From NCBI RefSeq assembly GCF_036227325.1, contig NZ_CP109467.1:6386001-6450000 (forward strand): a stretch of DNA of 64,000 nucleotides, given 5' to 3'. A program made the position numbers and the translations under genes. The first letter of the stretch is position 1. Every line of letters starts with the position of its first letter. Below the pieces are notes generated by a model. That model saw only the letters and a program-made list of their open reading frames with translations. It ran no database searches and was not told the origin of the DNA. This stretch comes from Streptomyces sp. NBC_01465 (GTDB lineage Bacteria > Actinomycetota > Actinomycetes > Streptomycetales > Streptomycetaceae). Positions 34,927 to 43,745 of this stretch are shown here, piece by piece.

Positions 34927-35865
34927 TCAGACGAGCGCGCGTCCGTGGGCCCGGAGCGTCAGCAGCGCCTGGATCGTCACGATCGGCCGCCACTCCAGGG
35001 CCGTACCCGGCGCCCAGGCACGCCAGTTGATGGGCCAGCCGCCGTCCTCCTGCTGCTCGCCCGCGAGGTGGTCCAGCGAGCGGGCCATCTCCTCGTCGGT
35101 GAACCAGGCGCGCGCCAGCGACTGGGGTGTGCGCGCGAAGTCGTACGGGAAGTGGTGCTCGCCCGGCGCGTATCCGGGCGCCACGGGGAAGTCCGCGCGC
35201 CGCAGCGGGTCCGTGACGGCGAGCCGCTGCTCGCGCACCAGCCGCCCCAGCCGGTCCGCGGCCGCCTGGGCCCTCGCCCGGTCGGGGACGCCGTCCAGGA
35301 AGGCGACGGCGGCCTGGATCTCGTACGGATGGGACTTCTCCAGAGCGTCCACGGCCGCCCAGCAGAAGTCGGTCGCCCGGAAGAGCCAGGCGTGCCAGAC
35401 CTCGTTGCGGTGCAGCAGCCCGACCACGGGACCGGTCGCCAGCAGATCGCTCGGCGGATCGTCGACGATCGGCAGGAAGGGGGCCGCCGGGTAGCCGCGC
35501 AGGGAGGGGTGGAGCGCGGGCAGCGCGCCGTCCCGGTTGGAGACCTCGGTCAGATAGCGGCACACCGTCTCCACCCGCCGGCCGCCGCAGCGGCCCACGG
35601 AGTCCAGGACGCGCAGCGCGTGCGCGGTGTGCAGCGGCTGGCTGACCGGGCCGCGCAGATCGGGTTCGAGCGCGTGACCGTAACCGCCGTCGTCGTTGCG
35701 GTACGCGGTGAGGGCGGCCTCGACCGCCTCCTCGGCGCTCTTGGTGCTGTCTCCCTTGCCGCCGGCGAGGAAGTGGTACGCGAACCGACGCTGCTCGAGC
35801 ACCCTGGCCGTCAGCCAGATGAAGTGCTCGGCACGTGCGAGAGGTGATGCTCCGGATCCAGCCAT
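34927..35865 (-). CDS. Alpha/alpha-toroid protein resembling prenyltransferase / squalene cyclase repeats
   Basis: A 312-residue protein with two QW-like motifs, NDDGGYGHALEPDLRG (about 57-72) and QQEDGGWPINWRAW near the C terminus, plus HTAHALRVLD helices, suggesting the terpene-cyclase toroid fold. The DxDD motif of squalene-hopene cyclases is not seen, so cyclase activity is not supported. No signal peptide. The stop lies 18 nt from the end of the convergent pucR gene. Function unknown. Confidence 0.7.
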   Translation of the reverse strand: MAGSGASPLARAEHFIWLTARVLEQRRFAYHFLAGGKGDSTKSAEEAVEAALTAYRNDDGGYGHALEPDLRGPVSQPLHTAHALRVLDSVGRCGGRRVETVCRYLTEVSNRDGALPALHPSLRGYPAAPFLPIVDDPPSDLLATGPVVGLLHRNEVWHAWLFRATDFCWAAVDALEKSHPYEIQAAVAFLDGVPDRARAQAAADRLGRLVREQRLAVTDPLRRADFPVAPGYAPGEHHFPYDFARTPQSLARAWFTDEEMARSLDHLAGEQQEDGGWPINWRAWAPGTALEWRPIVTIQALLTLRAHGRALV

Positions 35866-35945
35866 GCTCCGACCGTAGGGCGGAAAGCGCTCTCGGCAAG
35901 GGGGGACGGCTCAGGCTGCACTCTCAGGGGCGGGATACTGGAGTC

Positions 35946-36140
35946 ATGCGGTTGACGATTTTCTGGGAGCGGATGGCGGAGCACTTCGGTGAGGGGTACG
36001 CCGAATCCTTCGCCCGCGACCATGTGATGGCCGAGCTCGGCGGCCGTACGGTGCACGAGGCGCTCGCCGCCGGCTGGGAGACCAAGGACGTCTGGCGGGG
36101 TGTCTGCACCGCGGTGGGCATCCCCGCCGAACTGCGCTGA
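35946..36140 (+). CDS. DUF3046 family protein
   Basis: A 64-residue protein (MRLTIFWERMAEHFG, then FARDHVMAELGGRTVHEAL and KDVWRGVC) of the actinobacterial DUF3046 family. Members are typically found near recA, as here. Function unknown. GATACT lies 6 nt before the ATG (35934-35939), suggesting a leaderless transcript. Confidence 0.88.
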   Translation: MRLTIFWERMAEHFGEGYAESFARDHVMAELGGRTVHEALAAGWETKDVWRGVCTAVGIPAELR

Positions 36141-36209
36141 CGGGCATCGGCGGGGAGCGGGCGGACGCGGGTGGAACGGGTGGCCCTGCGCGTAGGCGAG
36201 ACTGATCCT

Positions 36210-37433
36210 GTGGCACCGACAGACGAGAGAGCCCAGGACCCGACCGCCGCGGACACCGAGCCGCCGGTCCCGCCGCCGCCCGCCGCCGACCGCGGCGAGG
36301 CCGGTCCCGCACGAATGCCGCGCTGGCTGCCGCGGGCGATGGTGCTGGCGCTCGCCCTCATCGCCTGTTTCCAGCTGGGCAGTTGGGCCTTCCACCAGCT
36401 GATCGGGCTGCTGATCAACATCCTGATCGCGTTCTTCGTGGCGCTGGCGGTGGAGCCGGCCGTGGGGCGGATGGCGTCGCGCGGGATGCGCAGAGGGCTC
36501 GCCACGTTCCTGATCTTCTTCGGGCTGCTGATCGCCGCGGCGGGCTTCGTCTTCCTGCTCGGAGCGATGCTCGCGGGCCAGATCGTGGACATGGTCGAGG
36601 AGTTCCCCAAGTACCTCGACTCGGTGATCAACTGGATCAACCAGACCTTCCACACCGATCTGTCGCGGGTCGCGGTCCAGGACAGCCTGCTGCACTCCGA
36701 CTGGCTGCAGAAGTACGTGCAGAACAGCGCGAGCGGCGTCCTGGACGTCTCGACGACCGTGCTCGGCGGCCTCTTCAGGCTCCTGACGATCTTCCTGTTC
36801 GCCTTCTACTTCGCGGCCGACGGCCCCCGGCTGCGGCGCGCCCTGTGCTCCGTACTCCCGCCGGCCAAGCAGACCGAGGTGCTGCGCGCCTGGGAGATCG
36901 CGGTCGACAAGACCGGCGGCTATCTCTACTCGCGCGGCCTGATGGCGCTCATCTCGGGCGTGGCGCACTACATCCTGCTGGCCGCGCTGGGCATTCCGTA
37001 CGCTCCCGCCCTCGCGGTCTGGGTGGGCCTGGTCTCCCAGTTCATCCCCACCATCGGCACGTATCTGGCGGGCGCCCTGCCGATGCTGATCGCCTTCACC
37101 GTCGACCCCTGGTACGCGGTGTGGGTGCTCGTGTTCGTCGTGATCTACCAGCAGTTCGAGAATTACGTGCTGCAGCCGAAGCTCACCTCCAAGACCGTCG
37201 ACATCCATCCCGCGGTGGCGTTCGGCTCGGTCATCGCGGGCACCGCGCTGCTGGGGGCGGTCGGCGCGCTGATCGCGATCCCCGCGATCGCGACGCTGCA
37301 GGCCTTCCTCGGGGCGTACGTGAAGCGGTACGAGGTGACGGACGACCCGCGCGTGCACGGCAGGCGCAGGCCGCGCAGCGGGGCCACGGTCCTGGCCCGG
37401 ATACGGCGTGCGCTGCGCCAGGACCGGGACTGA
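36210..37433 (+). CDS. AI-2E family permease-like membrane protein
   Basis: A 407-residue membrane protein of the AI-2E (formerly UPF0118) family with about eight hydrophobic segments. Marks include the first helix pair (MVLALALIACFQLGSW and LLINILIAFFVALAVEP), the PTIGTYLAGALP region and QQFENYVLQPKL. The substrate is unknown; some relatives are Na+/H+ antiporters or signal exporters. The frame is open from GTG 36171, but GTG 36210 is preferred because GAGACT lies 6 nt upstream (36198-36203). The N-terminal 30 residues are Pro/Glu/Asp-rich and the C terminus is basic. Confidence 0.85.
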   Translation: MAPTDERAQDPTAADTEPPVPPPPAADRGEAGPARMPRWLPRAMVLALALIACFQLGSWAFHQLIGLLINILIAFFVALAVEPAVGRMASRGMRRGLATFLIFFGLLIAAAGFVFLLGAMLAGQIVDMVEEFPKYLDSVINWINQTFHTDLSRVAVQDSLLHSDWLQKYVQNSASGVLDVSTTVLGGLFRLLTIFLFAFYFAADGPRLRRALCSVLPPAKQTEVLRAWEIAVDKTGGYLYSRGLMALISGVAHYILLAALGIPYAPALAVWVGLVSQFIPTIGTYLAGALPMLIAFTVDPWYAVWVLVFVVIYQQFENYVLQPKLTSKTVDIHPAVAFGSVIAGTALLGAVGALIAIPAIATLQAFLGAYVKRYEVTDDPRVHGRRRPRSGATVLARIRRALRQDRD

Positions 37434-37463
37434 ACGGACTGCGCCGCGGTGCGCGTGGTGCGC

Positions 37464-37489
37464 TTGACACCAAAATCGAACATCCATTC
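37464..37489 (+). promoter_or_regulatory. recA promoter with SOS (Cheo-type) box
   Basis: TTGACA at 37464-37469 is a consensus -35. GAACATCCATTC at 37478-37489 matches the SOS operator I recall for Streptomyces recA and resembles the GAAC-N4-GTTC LexA box of Gram-positive bacteria. The box lies in the spacer and -10 area, so bound LexA would block RNA polymerase. The -10 is not clear (TTCTTA or TATGGA). Confidence 0.75.
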
Positions 37490-37629
37490 TTATGGATTGG
37501 CGGCCCTGTGTTTGCAGGGGTTCCGGCCGACTTATCCACAGGCTGGAGGGACGTCGAGGCCCATTGTCAGTGGCAGGGGTTAGCGTCTCTGACGTGAAGC
37601 GATCGACTCAAGCAAATCGGGTGGAACCC

Positions 37630-38754
<1,125 letters not shown>

Positions 38755-38757
38755 TCC

Positions 38758-39366
38758 ATGACCCGGAGAACCGAATGGGCGGGGGCCACGGACTCCGAGG
38801 ACGGCGAGGGGACCCGGCGACCGGAGCGGCGACGCGACCGGTCGCAGGAGCGGCCGGAGAAGTCTCAGGACCCGGCGGAGCGGGCGCGGGCGATCTGCCT
38901 GCGCCTGCTCACCGGGACCCCGCGCACGCGCAAGCAACTGGCTGACGCTCTGAAGAAGCGGGAGATCCCGGACGAGATCTCGGACGAGGTCCTCTCCCGC
39001 TTCGAAGAAGTCGGCCTGATCAATGACGCGGCTTTCGCGGATGCCTGGGTCGAGTCCCGCCATCACGGCAGGGGCCTGGCCCGGCGGGCGCTCGCACGGG
39101 AGCTGCGGACGAAGGGCGTCGACTCCGCCGTGATCGACGATGCCGTCGGGCAGCTCGACTCCGAGCAGGAGGAGGAGCGCGCCCGCGAGCTCGTCGACCG
39201 CAAGCTCCGCTCCACCCGGGGACTGGAGCGCGACAAGCGGCTGCGCCGCCTGGCCGGGATGCTGGCCCGCAAGGGATACCCCGAGGGCATGGCCCTGCGG
39301 GTGGTCCGGCGTGCCCTGGAGGAGGAAGGCGAAGACACCGAAGGCCTGGAGTACGAGGCGTTCTGA
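38758..39366 (+). CDS. recX: RecX regulatory protein
   Basis: A 202-residue RecX, which binds RecA filaments and limits their activity. After a charged N-terminal extension of about 38 residues come three helical RecX repeats, including CLRLLTGTPRTRKQLADALKK and FEEVGLINDAAFADAWVESR. Immediate coupling to recA (3 nt) is the usual arrangement. Translation is probably coupled, as no separate ribosome binding site stands out. Confidence 0.95.
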   Translation: MTRRTEWAGATDSEDGEGTRRPERRRDRSQERPEKSQDPAERARAICLRLLTGTPRTRKQLADALKKREIPDEISDEVLSRFEEVGLINDAAFADAWVESRHHGRGLARRALARELRTKGVDSAVIDDAVGQLDSEQEEERARELVDRKLRSTRGLERDKRLRRLAGMLARKGYPEGMALRVVRRALEEEGEDTEGLEYEAF

Positions 39367-39438
39367 CGGTGGGCGGGGAGCGGCGGGGGTGGGGCTGACC
39401 CCCGGGCGATGATGCCGGGCCGCTCCAGTGCACAGACA

Positions 39439-39450
39439 CGTGTGCACACG
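39439..39450. promoter_or_regulatory. 12-bp palindrome before the ArsR-type regulator
   Basis: CGTGTGCACACG is self-complementary and ends 14 nt before ATG 39465. ArsR repressors usually bind such dyads near their own promoter, so it is a candidate autoregulatory operator. Confidence 0.45.
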
Positions 39451-39464
39451 GAATTGTGTACCGC

Positions 39465-40025
39465 ATGACAAGGGAATCCGGCGGTACGGAGATTGCGGAT
39501 CTCGCCGCGCTCAAAGCGCTGGCGCACCCGCGCAGGCAACAGATTCTTCAGCACCTCACCCTGGGCGGTCCGGCGACCTCCGCCATCCTCGCCCGCGCCC
39601 TGGAGCTGAACACCGGCGCCACCAGCTACCACCTGCGCGAACTCGCCCGGTACGGCTTCGTCGAGGAGACCGAGGGCGAGGGCACGCGCCGCGAACGCTG
39701 GTGGCGGACGGTCCCCGGAGACCGGCGGTTCCCGCCGCGCAGCCGGCAGACACCCGAGATGCGGCTCGTCATGGACGAGCTGAACCACCACGCCTACGCG
39801 GCCGACCTCGAACTCTTCGAACGACTGCAGCGCGACAGCGACAGCGACGACTTCGCCTACTCGCGCTCGGAGATCCGGCTCACACCCACCGAACTCCGGG
39901 AGTTCTTCGAGGAGTACATCGCGCTCCTCAACCGCTACAAGCGCCCCGAGGACGCGACACCGTCCGGCGCCCGCACCGTGCACACCCGACTGATGGCCTT
40001 CCCTGCCCCTGAGGACGCATCATGA
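39465..40025 (+). CDS. ArsR-family (HTH_20) transcriptional regulator
   Basis: A 186-residue winged-helix regulator: LAALKALAHPRRQQILQHL, then ATSAILARALELNTGATSYH and LRELARYGFVEE. Helix 3 has no metal-binding Cys set, so the signal is probably not a metal. The C-terminal half is charged and helical and may bind a ligand or mediate dimerisation. GTG 39456 is an alternative start. Neither start has a clear ribosome binding site. The stop overlaps the start of the FtsX-type permease, which it most likely controls. Confidence 0.87.
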   Translation: MTRESGGTEIADLAALKALAHPRRQQILQHLTLGGPATSAILARALELNTGATSYHLRELARYGFVEETEGEGTRRERWWRTVPGDRRFPPRSRQTPEMRLVMDELNHHAYAADLELFERLQRDSDSDDFAYSRSEIRLTPTELREFFEEYIALLNRYKRPEDATPSGARTVHTRLMAFPAPEDAS

Positions 40026-42565
40026 TGCTGCGCTACGCCCTGCAGACCGTCCGCGACCGCAAAGGCGGCTTCCTCGGTGCGTTCGTCGCGCTGATGTGCG
40101 CCGCCGCCCTGATCACCGCCTGCGGAACCCTCCTGGAGACCGGACTGCGCGGGACGATCGCCACCGAGCGCTATGCCGCCGCGCCGGTCGTCGTCTCGGC
40201 CGACCAGAACGTGCACCAGACCACCGTCAAGCACAAGGGCAACGGCAAGACCAAGATCAAGCACAAGGCCAAACCGGTGGCCGAACGGGCCTGGCTGCCC
40301 GAGAAGACGGTCGAGCAGGTCCGCGGCGTACCGGGCGTCCGGACCGTCGTCCCCGAACTCACCTTCTCCGCCCTTCCGTTGACGGGGGCCGGCGACGCTC
40401 CCTCGTACGGACACGCCTGGGCCTCGGCGGCGCTGACCCCCTTCACCCTCGCCGAGGGTGGGGCGCCCTCGGCCGCCAACGACCTCGTCGTCGACCGGGG
40501 GTTCGCCGCCCGGGCCCATCTGAAACCCGGCTCACGCCTCACCGTCCAGTCCACCCAGGCGCCCCGGACCTACACGATCACCGGGATCGCCGCCGCGCAG
40601 GGCGGAGACCTCCGCCACCAGACCTCGCTGTTCTTCTCCACCGGCGAGGCCGAGCGGCTCTCCGGCCGGCCGGGGCAGGTCACCGCCATCGGTGTGGTCC
40701 CCGAACAGGGCGTCGATGCAGGTGAGTTGAAGCAGCGCCTCACCGATGCCCTCGACGGCACCACAGCCCAGGTATCCGTCGGCTCCGATCGCGGCCCCGT
40801 CGAATTCCTCGACGCCGCCGGAGCCCGTATCAAGCTTGTCTCCATGGGAGGCGCCATCGGTGGCACCTCCCTGCTCGTCGCGATCCTTGTCGTCGTCTCC
40901 ACCTTCGCCCTCTCCATCCAGCAGCGTCACCGCGAACTGGCCCTGCTGCGCGCCGTTGCCGCCACCCCGAAGCAGATCCGCAGCCTCCTCGGCCGCGAGG
41001 CCCTGCTGGTCGGCTCTCTCGCCGGAGTCGCCGGTTCGCTCGCCGGACTCCCGCTCGGCGCCTGGCTGTACGGCAGGTTCGTCGACATGGGGGCCGTCCC
41101 CGTGACCCTGGAGCGGACCGTCGGCGTCTTCCCGGTGTTCGCCGCGGTCGCCGCGACCCTGTTCGGCGCCTGGGCCGCGGCCCGGATCTCCGGCCGCCGG
41201 ATCTCCCGGATCCGCCCGGCCGAGGCGATGGCCGAATCCTCCGTCGAGCCGGCCCGCCCCGGCTGGGGCCGTATCGTCGCGGGGCTTCTGCTGCTCGCCG
41301 GCGGCATCGTCCTCGTGGCCGTACTGAGCATGCTGCGCACCGAACCCGCCTCAACCCCCGTGACCTTCCTCTCCGTTGTGGTCCTCGCCTCCTCCGTCTC
41401 CCTTCTGGGCCCGCTGATCGTCAAGGGTGCGGCCGCCCTCCTGGCCGGCCCGCTGCGGCTGACCGGCTCCGGCGGCAGGCTCGCTGTCGCCAACGTCCGG
41501 GGCAACTCGGCGCGGATGGCTGCCGCCGTGACCCCCCTGGCCCTCCTCATCGGTATGACCTGCACCGTGCTCTTCGTCCAGCCGACCCTGGGCAACGCCG
41601 CCCGCACCCAGGCCCGGGAAGGCATCAGCGCCCCCTGGCTGCTGGCGTCGCAGGGCCCCGGCGTCCCGGCTCAGGCCGCGGCGAAGGTCCGTGCGACTCC
41701 AGGTGTCTCCGCGGTCACGGAGATCGTCAGAACCACCGTCCGCGTCGGCCTCACCAAGTACGCCGCGCAGGGCGTCACCCCCGCCGGGCTGACCCGCACC
41801 TGGAACCCCGGTGTCACCAGCGGCTCCCTGGACCGCTTCGGCAAGAACTCCGTCGCCGTCAGCGAACTGGCCGCCGACCAGCTCCATCTGAAGCCCGGCA
41901 GCCCGCTGAAGCTCACGCTCGGCGACGGCACCCCCGCCACGCTCACCGTCTCAGCCGTCTATGCACGGGGCCTGGGCTTCGGCGACCTGACCCTGCCCCA
42001 CGACCTTCTCGCCCACCACGTCGACAACCCCCTCTCCGCCGCCGTCCTCGTCGCCGCCGATTCCGGAGCGGCCACACAGCGAGAACTCGCCGCCGCCGTC
42101 AAGGAGTTCCCCGGCGTCAGCGTCATCACCCGATCGAGTGCCGACAAGGTCCGCGCCGACCAGCAGCGCACCAACGCCGAGGTCAACTACCTGGCCATGG
42201 GGCTGGTCCTCGCCTTCACCGCCATCGCCGTCGTCAACACCCTCGCCATGTCGGTCTCCGAGCGCATCCGGGAATTCGCCCTGCTCCGGCTGGTCGGCTC
42301 CACCCGCCGCCAGGTCCTGAGGATGCTCCGCCTGGAAGCCCTGGCGGTCCTCCTCGTCGCCGCGGTCCTCGGCTCCGGCATCTCGCTCGCCGTCCTGACC
42401 GCCTTCAGCGTCGGGATGACGGGCAGCGCGGCCCCCGTGGTCCTCCCGATCGTCTACGTGGGCGTCGTGGGTGCCGCCGCCCTGCTCGCCCTGGTCGCCA
42501 CCGCGCTCCCCGGCCGGGCCGCGCTCAGACCCCGCCCCGTGGAGGTGGCCACCGCCAAGCAGTAG
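40022..42565 (+). CDS. MacB/FtsX-type ABC transporter permease with two FtsX domains
   Basis: An 847-residue membrane protein. One N-terminal helix (about 18-38), a large extracytoplasmic domain, and a first FtsX module (SLLVAILVVVSTFALSIQQRHRELALLRA) with three helices are followed by a second extracytoplasmic domain and a second FtsX module (LVLAFTAIAVVNTLAMSVSE, then REFALLRLVGSTRRQ). Such permeases export peptides, lipids or antibiotics, or transmit signals, with a LolD/MacB-type ATPase. No ATPase gene is next to it, so the partner must be elsewhere. ATG 40022 overlaps the arsR stop; ATG 40025 is one codon later. Confidence 0.9.
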   Translation: MMLRYALQTVRDRKGGFLGAFVALMCAAALITACGTLLETGLRGTIATERYAAAPVVVSADQNVHQTTVKHKGNGKTKIKHKAKPVAERAWLPEKTVEQVRGVPGVRTVVPELTFSALPLTGAGDAPSYGHAWASAALTPFTLAEGGAPSAANDLVVDRGFAARAHLKPGSRLTVQSTQAPRTYTITGIAAAQGGDLRHQTSLFFSTGEAERLSGRPGQVTAIGVVPEQGVDAGELKQRLTDALDGTTAQVSVGSDRGPVEFLDAAGARIKLVSMGGAIGGTSLLVAILVVVSTFALSIQQRHRELALLRAVAATPKQIRSLLGREALLVGSLAGVAGSLAGLPLGAWLYGRFVDMGAVPVTLERTVGVFPVFAAVAATLFGAWAAARISGRRISRIRPAEAMAESSVEPARPGWGRIVAGLLLLAGGIVLVAVLSMLRTEPASTPVTFLSVVVLASSVSLLGPLIVKGAAALLAGPLRLTGSGGRLAVANVRGNSARMAAAVTPLALLIGMTCTVLFVQPTLGNAARTQAREGISAPWLLASQGPGVPAQAAAKVRATPGVSAVTEIVRTTVRVGLTKYAAQGVTPAGLTRTWNPGVTSGSLDRFGKNSVAVSELAADQLHLKPGSPLKLTLGDGTPATLTVSAVYARGLGFGDLTLPHDLLAHHVDNPLSAAVLVAADSGAATQRELAAAVKEFPGVSVITRSSADKVRADQQRTNAEVNYLAMGLVLAFTAIAVVNTLAMSVSERIREFALLRLVGSTRRQVLRMLRLEALAVLLVAAVLGSGISLAVLTAFSVGMTGSAAPVVLPIVYVGVVGAAALLALVATALPGRAALRPRPVEVATAKQ

Positions 42566-42597
42566 GCAGCAGGCGGCAGCCACCGTCCAGCGCCACC

Positions 42598-42630
42598 AGG
42601 GCTCCCGGTCACACCTCGACCGGGAGCCCT
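42598..42630. terminator. Bidirectional terminator between the permease and rhodanese genes
   Basis: AGGGCTCCCGGTC (42598-42610) pairs perfectly with GACCGGGAGCCCT (42618-42630) across a 7-nt loop. The rhodanese stop codon (42609-42611) lies inside the hairpin, so both convergent transcripts end here. Confidence 0.8.
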
Positions 42631-42995
42631 GCCGCGCGCCAGGCCTGGAACCCGCCGATCAGATCCGTCGCCCGGTCCAGCCCCAACTGCCGCAGGGACA
42701 CCGCCGCGAGCGATGACGCGTACCCCTCGTTGCAGATCACGACCACCCGCAGGCCGTGGTCCTTCGCCTCGGCCGCCCGGTGACTGCCCTGAGGATCGAG
42801 CCGCCACTCCAGCTCATTGCGCTCCACCACCAGCGCTCCCGGGATCAGCCCGTCCCGCTCACGGAGCGCGGCGTACCGGATGTCCACCAGCAGCGCCCCG
42901 TCGGCCGCCGCCGCGAATGCCTCCTGCGGTCCGACCCGGTCCAGGTCCTCCCGTACCCGCTCCAGCAGTTCGTCGATCGAGACACGCTCGCTCAT
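42609..42995 (-). CDS. Rhodanese-domain sulfurtransferase
   Basis: A 128-residue single-domain rhodanese. The active-site Cys is in VVICNEGYASS, and the upstream VDIRYAALRERDGLIPGAL segment is the CH2A-type motif of the family. The start codon overlaps the stop of the cysteine dioxygenase gene by one base and has GGAG 5 nt upstream, so the two are co-translated. A role in handling persulfide or thiosulfate sulfur released during cysteine catabolism is inferred from this coupling. Confidence 0.9.
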   Translation of the reverse strand: MSERVSIDELLERVREDLDRVGPQEAFAAAADGALLVDIRYAALRERDGLIPGALVVERNELEWRLDPQGSHRAAEAKDHGLRVVVICNEGYASSLAAVSLRQLGLDRATDLIGGFQAWRAAGLPVEV

Positions 42996-43534
42996 CACCA
43001 CTCCCCGGGAAGCTCGACCTGCTCCAGCCGGAGCACCGGGCCGGTGCGGCTGTAGCGGCGGATCAGCGGCAGCGGCGGAAAGTACGCGTGCACCGAGACA
43101 GCGTGGGTGTCGGCGGACTCGTTGAGCACCTCGTGCACATGGTGCGGACCGAAGGCCCGCCCCTGTACGGCGGACAACTGCCGTGAGCGGTCGACCCCGT
43201 CGGCCAGCTCCAGCGTCTTCCACCCCTCGGTGGGCAGCCGCGCGGCGAGCGAGTCCTCCGTCAGCCGGCCGGCCGCCGTGGCGAATGCGCCGTACGAACC
43301 GCCGTGGTCGTGCCAGCCGGTGCCGGTCCCCGGCGGCCAGCCGATCAGCCAGGCCTCACTGCCGCCGGGACCGTCGAGACGGATCCAGGTACGGCCCTCG
43401 GGATCGAGCGGGAGTGAGGCGACGAGCGCGGGGTCGGCTGCCGTACGGCGTACGAAGTCCAGCAGCTCGGCGGAGGTGGGCGCACCGGTGTGCGCGGGGG
43501 CAGAAACGGGTGCGGAAGCAGGCAGAGCAGACAC
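42995..43534 (-). CDS. Cysteine dioxygenase
   Basis: A 179-residue cupin enzyme oxidising cysteine to cysteine sulfinate. Iron ligands are the H-x-H of GTGWHDHGGSYGAF and a later His in FGPHHVHEVLN. Supporting segments are WLIGWPPGTGTGWHD and HAYFPPLPLIRRY. The start is not certain: GTG 43534 is preferred, but the frame is open to 43696, where it would overlap the leader peptide gene. It lies 88 nt downstream of a Cys-rich leader peptide and is followed by rhodanese. Confidence 0.88.
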   Translation of the reverse strand: MSALPASAPVSAPAHTGAPTSAELLDFVRRTAADPALVASLPLDPEGRTWIRLDGPGGSEAWLIGWPPGTGTGWHDHGGSYGAFATAAGRLTEDSLAARLPTEGWKTLELADGVDRSRQLSAVQGRAFGPHHVHEVLNESADTHAVSVHAYFPPLPLIRRYSRTGPVLRLEQVELPGEW

Positions 43535-43622
43535 GGGTGACCGTCCGATGAGGTTCGCGGGGGTGTGCGGCCACTGCGGTGCACTACAGCACGGCGCGGC
43601 TCGGCACAGGGGAGAAGGCGAA

Positions 43623-43709
43623 TCAGCAGGACGGGCGACACACGCAGCCCGCATAGCGGACGAGGTCCATATGGACCCTCCGCCACAGGTGCGCATGGGT
43701 GTCGGTCAC
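43623..43709 (-). CDS. Cysteine-rich regulatory leader peptide upstream of cysteine dioxygenase
   Basis: A 28-residue peptide starting at GTG 43709 and ending GCVCRPSC, with three Cys in the last eight residues. The core (RRVHMDLVRYAGCVC) closely resembles the short proteins annotated as putative leader peptides in many Streptomyces genomes. Cys-rich upstream ORFs are known in actinobacteria as cysteine attenuators, where ribosome stalling on Cys codons reports cysteine supply. Position just upstream of cysteine dioxygenase-rhodanese supports that job here. A TTGACC-17-TGTACT promoter ends 7 nt before the GTG, so the mRNA probably starts at the start codon itself. Confidence 0.82.
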   Translation of the reverse strand: MTDTHAHLWRRVHMDLVRYAGCVCRPSC

Positions 43710-43716
43710 ATTCCGG

Positions 43717-43745
43717 AGTACACCATGCGCACCTGCGTCGGTCAA
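43717..43745 (-). promoter_or_regulatory. Promoter of the leader peptide-cysteine dioxygenase-rhodanese operon
   Basis: Read on the minus strand: TTGACC (43745-43740), a 17-nt spacer, and TGTACT (43722-43717), then 7 nt to the GTG of the leader peptide. The -35 overlaps the stop codon of the upstream monooxygenase gene, so the operon has its own start. Confidence 0.7.

Noticed and set aside
43535..43696. A cysteine dioxygenase start as far upstream as 43696
   Set aside because: That extension overlaps the Cys-rich leader ORF in another frame and encodes sequence unlike the family. The downstream GTG 43534 gives the usual length.
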